Positions 49,893 to 49,896 of a stretch of DNA of 49,896 bases are shown here, in pieces. Under the pieces are notes generated by a model that saw nothing but the letters and a program-made list of their open reading frames with translations, was not told where the DNA came from and made no database searches. A program made the position numbers and the translations under genes. How positions within the stretch are numbered: the stretch's first letter is position 1; each line of letters opens with the position of its first letter. Source of the DNA: Clostridia bacterium (GTDB taxonomy: Bacteria > Bacillota > Clostridia > Christensenellales > Borkfalkiaceae). The DNA is taken from positions 1-49,896 of the forward strand of contig JAFQMD010000032.1 in NCBI GenBank assembly GCA_017396365.1, in the 5' to 3' direction.

Positions 49893-49896
49893 GACA

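Overview
The window is low-GC Gram-positive DNA, most likely from an uncultivated, gut-type Clostridia (Bacillota), possibly Christensenellales-like; the order is a guess. The evidence is a CIRCE-controlled hrcA-grpE-dnaK-dnaJ operon, an L27 with the Firmicutes-type N-terminal extension, a spoVT/yabM/yabN-like gene block, strong AAGGAG ribosome-binding sites and near-consensus sigma-A promoters with 17-bp spacers. Genes lie on both strands in short operons separated by hairpin terminators. No prophage, transposase or CRISPR array is visible.

Layout. 1-1180: a MORN-repeat protein (5' end outside the window) and a small partner, in richer DNA than the rest. 1240-5970: cytoplasmic GH78 alpha-L-rhamnosidase plus a DUF4838 glycoside-hydrolase-like protein. 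6073-12230 (minus): a long operon spoVT, flippase, yabN/mazG, dusB, nitrilase-like pseudoenzyme, trmL and DUF6062. 12411-17249: heat-shock operon. 17286-19739: a helical-bundle protein, rplU-rpmA with a structured leader, and an OGG1-type DNA glycosylase with a small overlapping gene. 19791-24310: GH106-like glycosidase and pyruvate kinase. 24223-24484: two tandem copies of a structured ~131-bp repeat. 24529-30565 (minus): a 42-aa peptide gene and a giant secreted protein (1887 aa) carrying divergent InlB-type repeats and a C-terminal Hint domain. 30694-31860: SLC13-like permease. 31950-32600: a noncoding mosaic of palindromic modules next to tRNA-Val(GAC), whose 3' end is duplicated. 32647-34889: ppa, a SecB-like chaperone and a VanW protein. 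34987-40925: xpt with a BMP-type nucleoside ABC importer. 41020-42752: pckA. 42822-44711: a large lipoprotein. 44721-47825 (minus): a sugar operon (DUF4434, AGE-family epimerase, DUF4432 with an apparent frameshift). 47940-49763: a second peptide + secreted-protein pair, then an inverted repeat at the window end.

How it fits together. The cell probably degrades imported rhamnose-containing and related oligosaccharides with cytoplasmic glycosidases, runs central carbon flow through Pyk and ATP-type PEPCK, and salvages purines through Xpt and the BMP importer. The most novel-looking element is a two-gene cassette found twice at unlinked positions on opposite strands. Each has a 42-44-residue peptide beginning MKKxY[IV]xPx[LI][QE], then immediately a Sec-exported protein sharing an N-terminal 'GASVR...G[IL]RF' domain. 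One of these proteins ends in an autoprocessing-type Hint domain.

Limits: family calls are from motif memory without database searches. Promoters and terminators were read by eye. Start codons were moved from the longest open frame where a ribosome-binding site argued for it.
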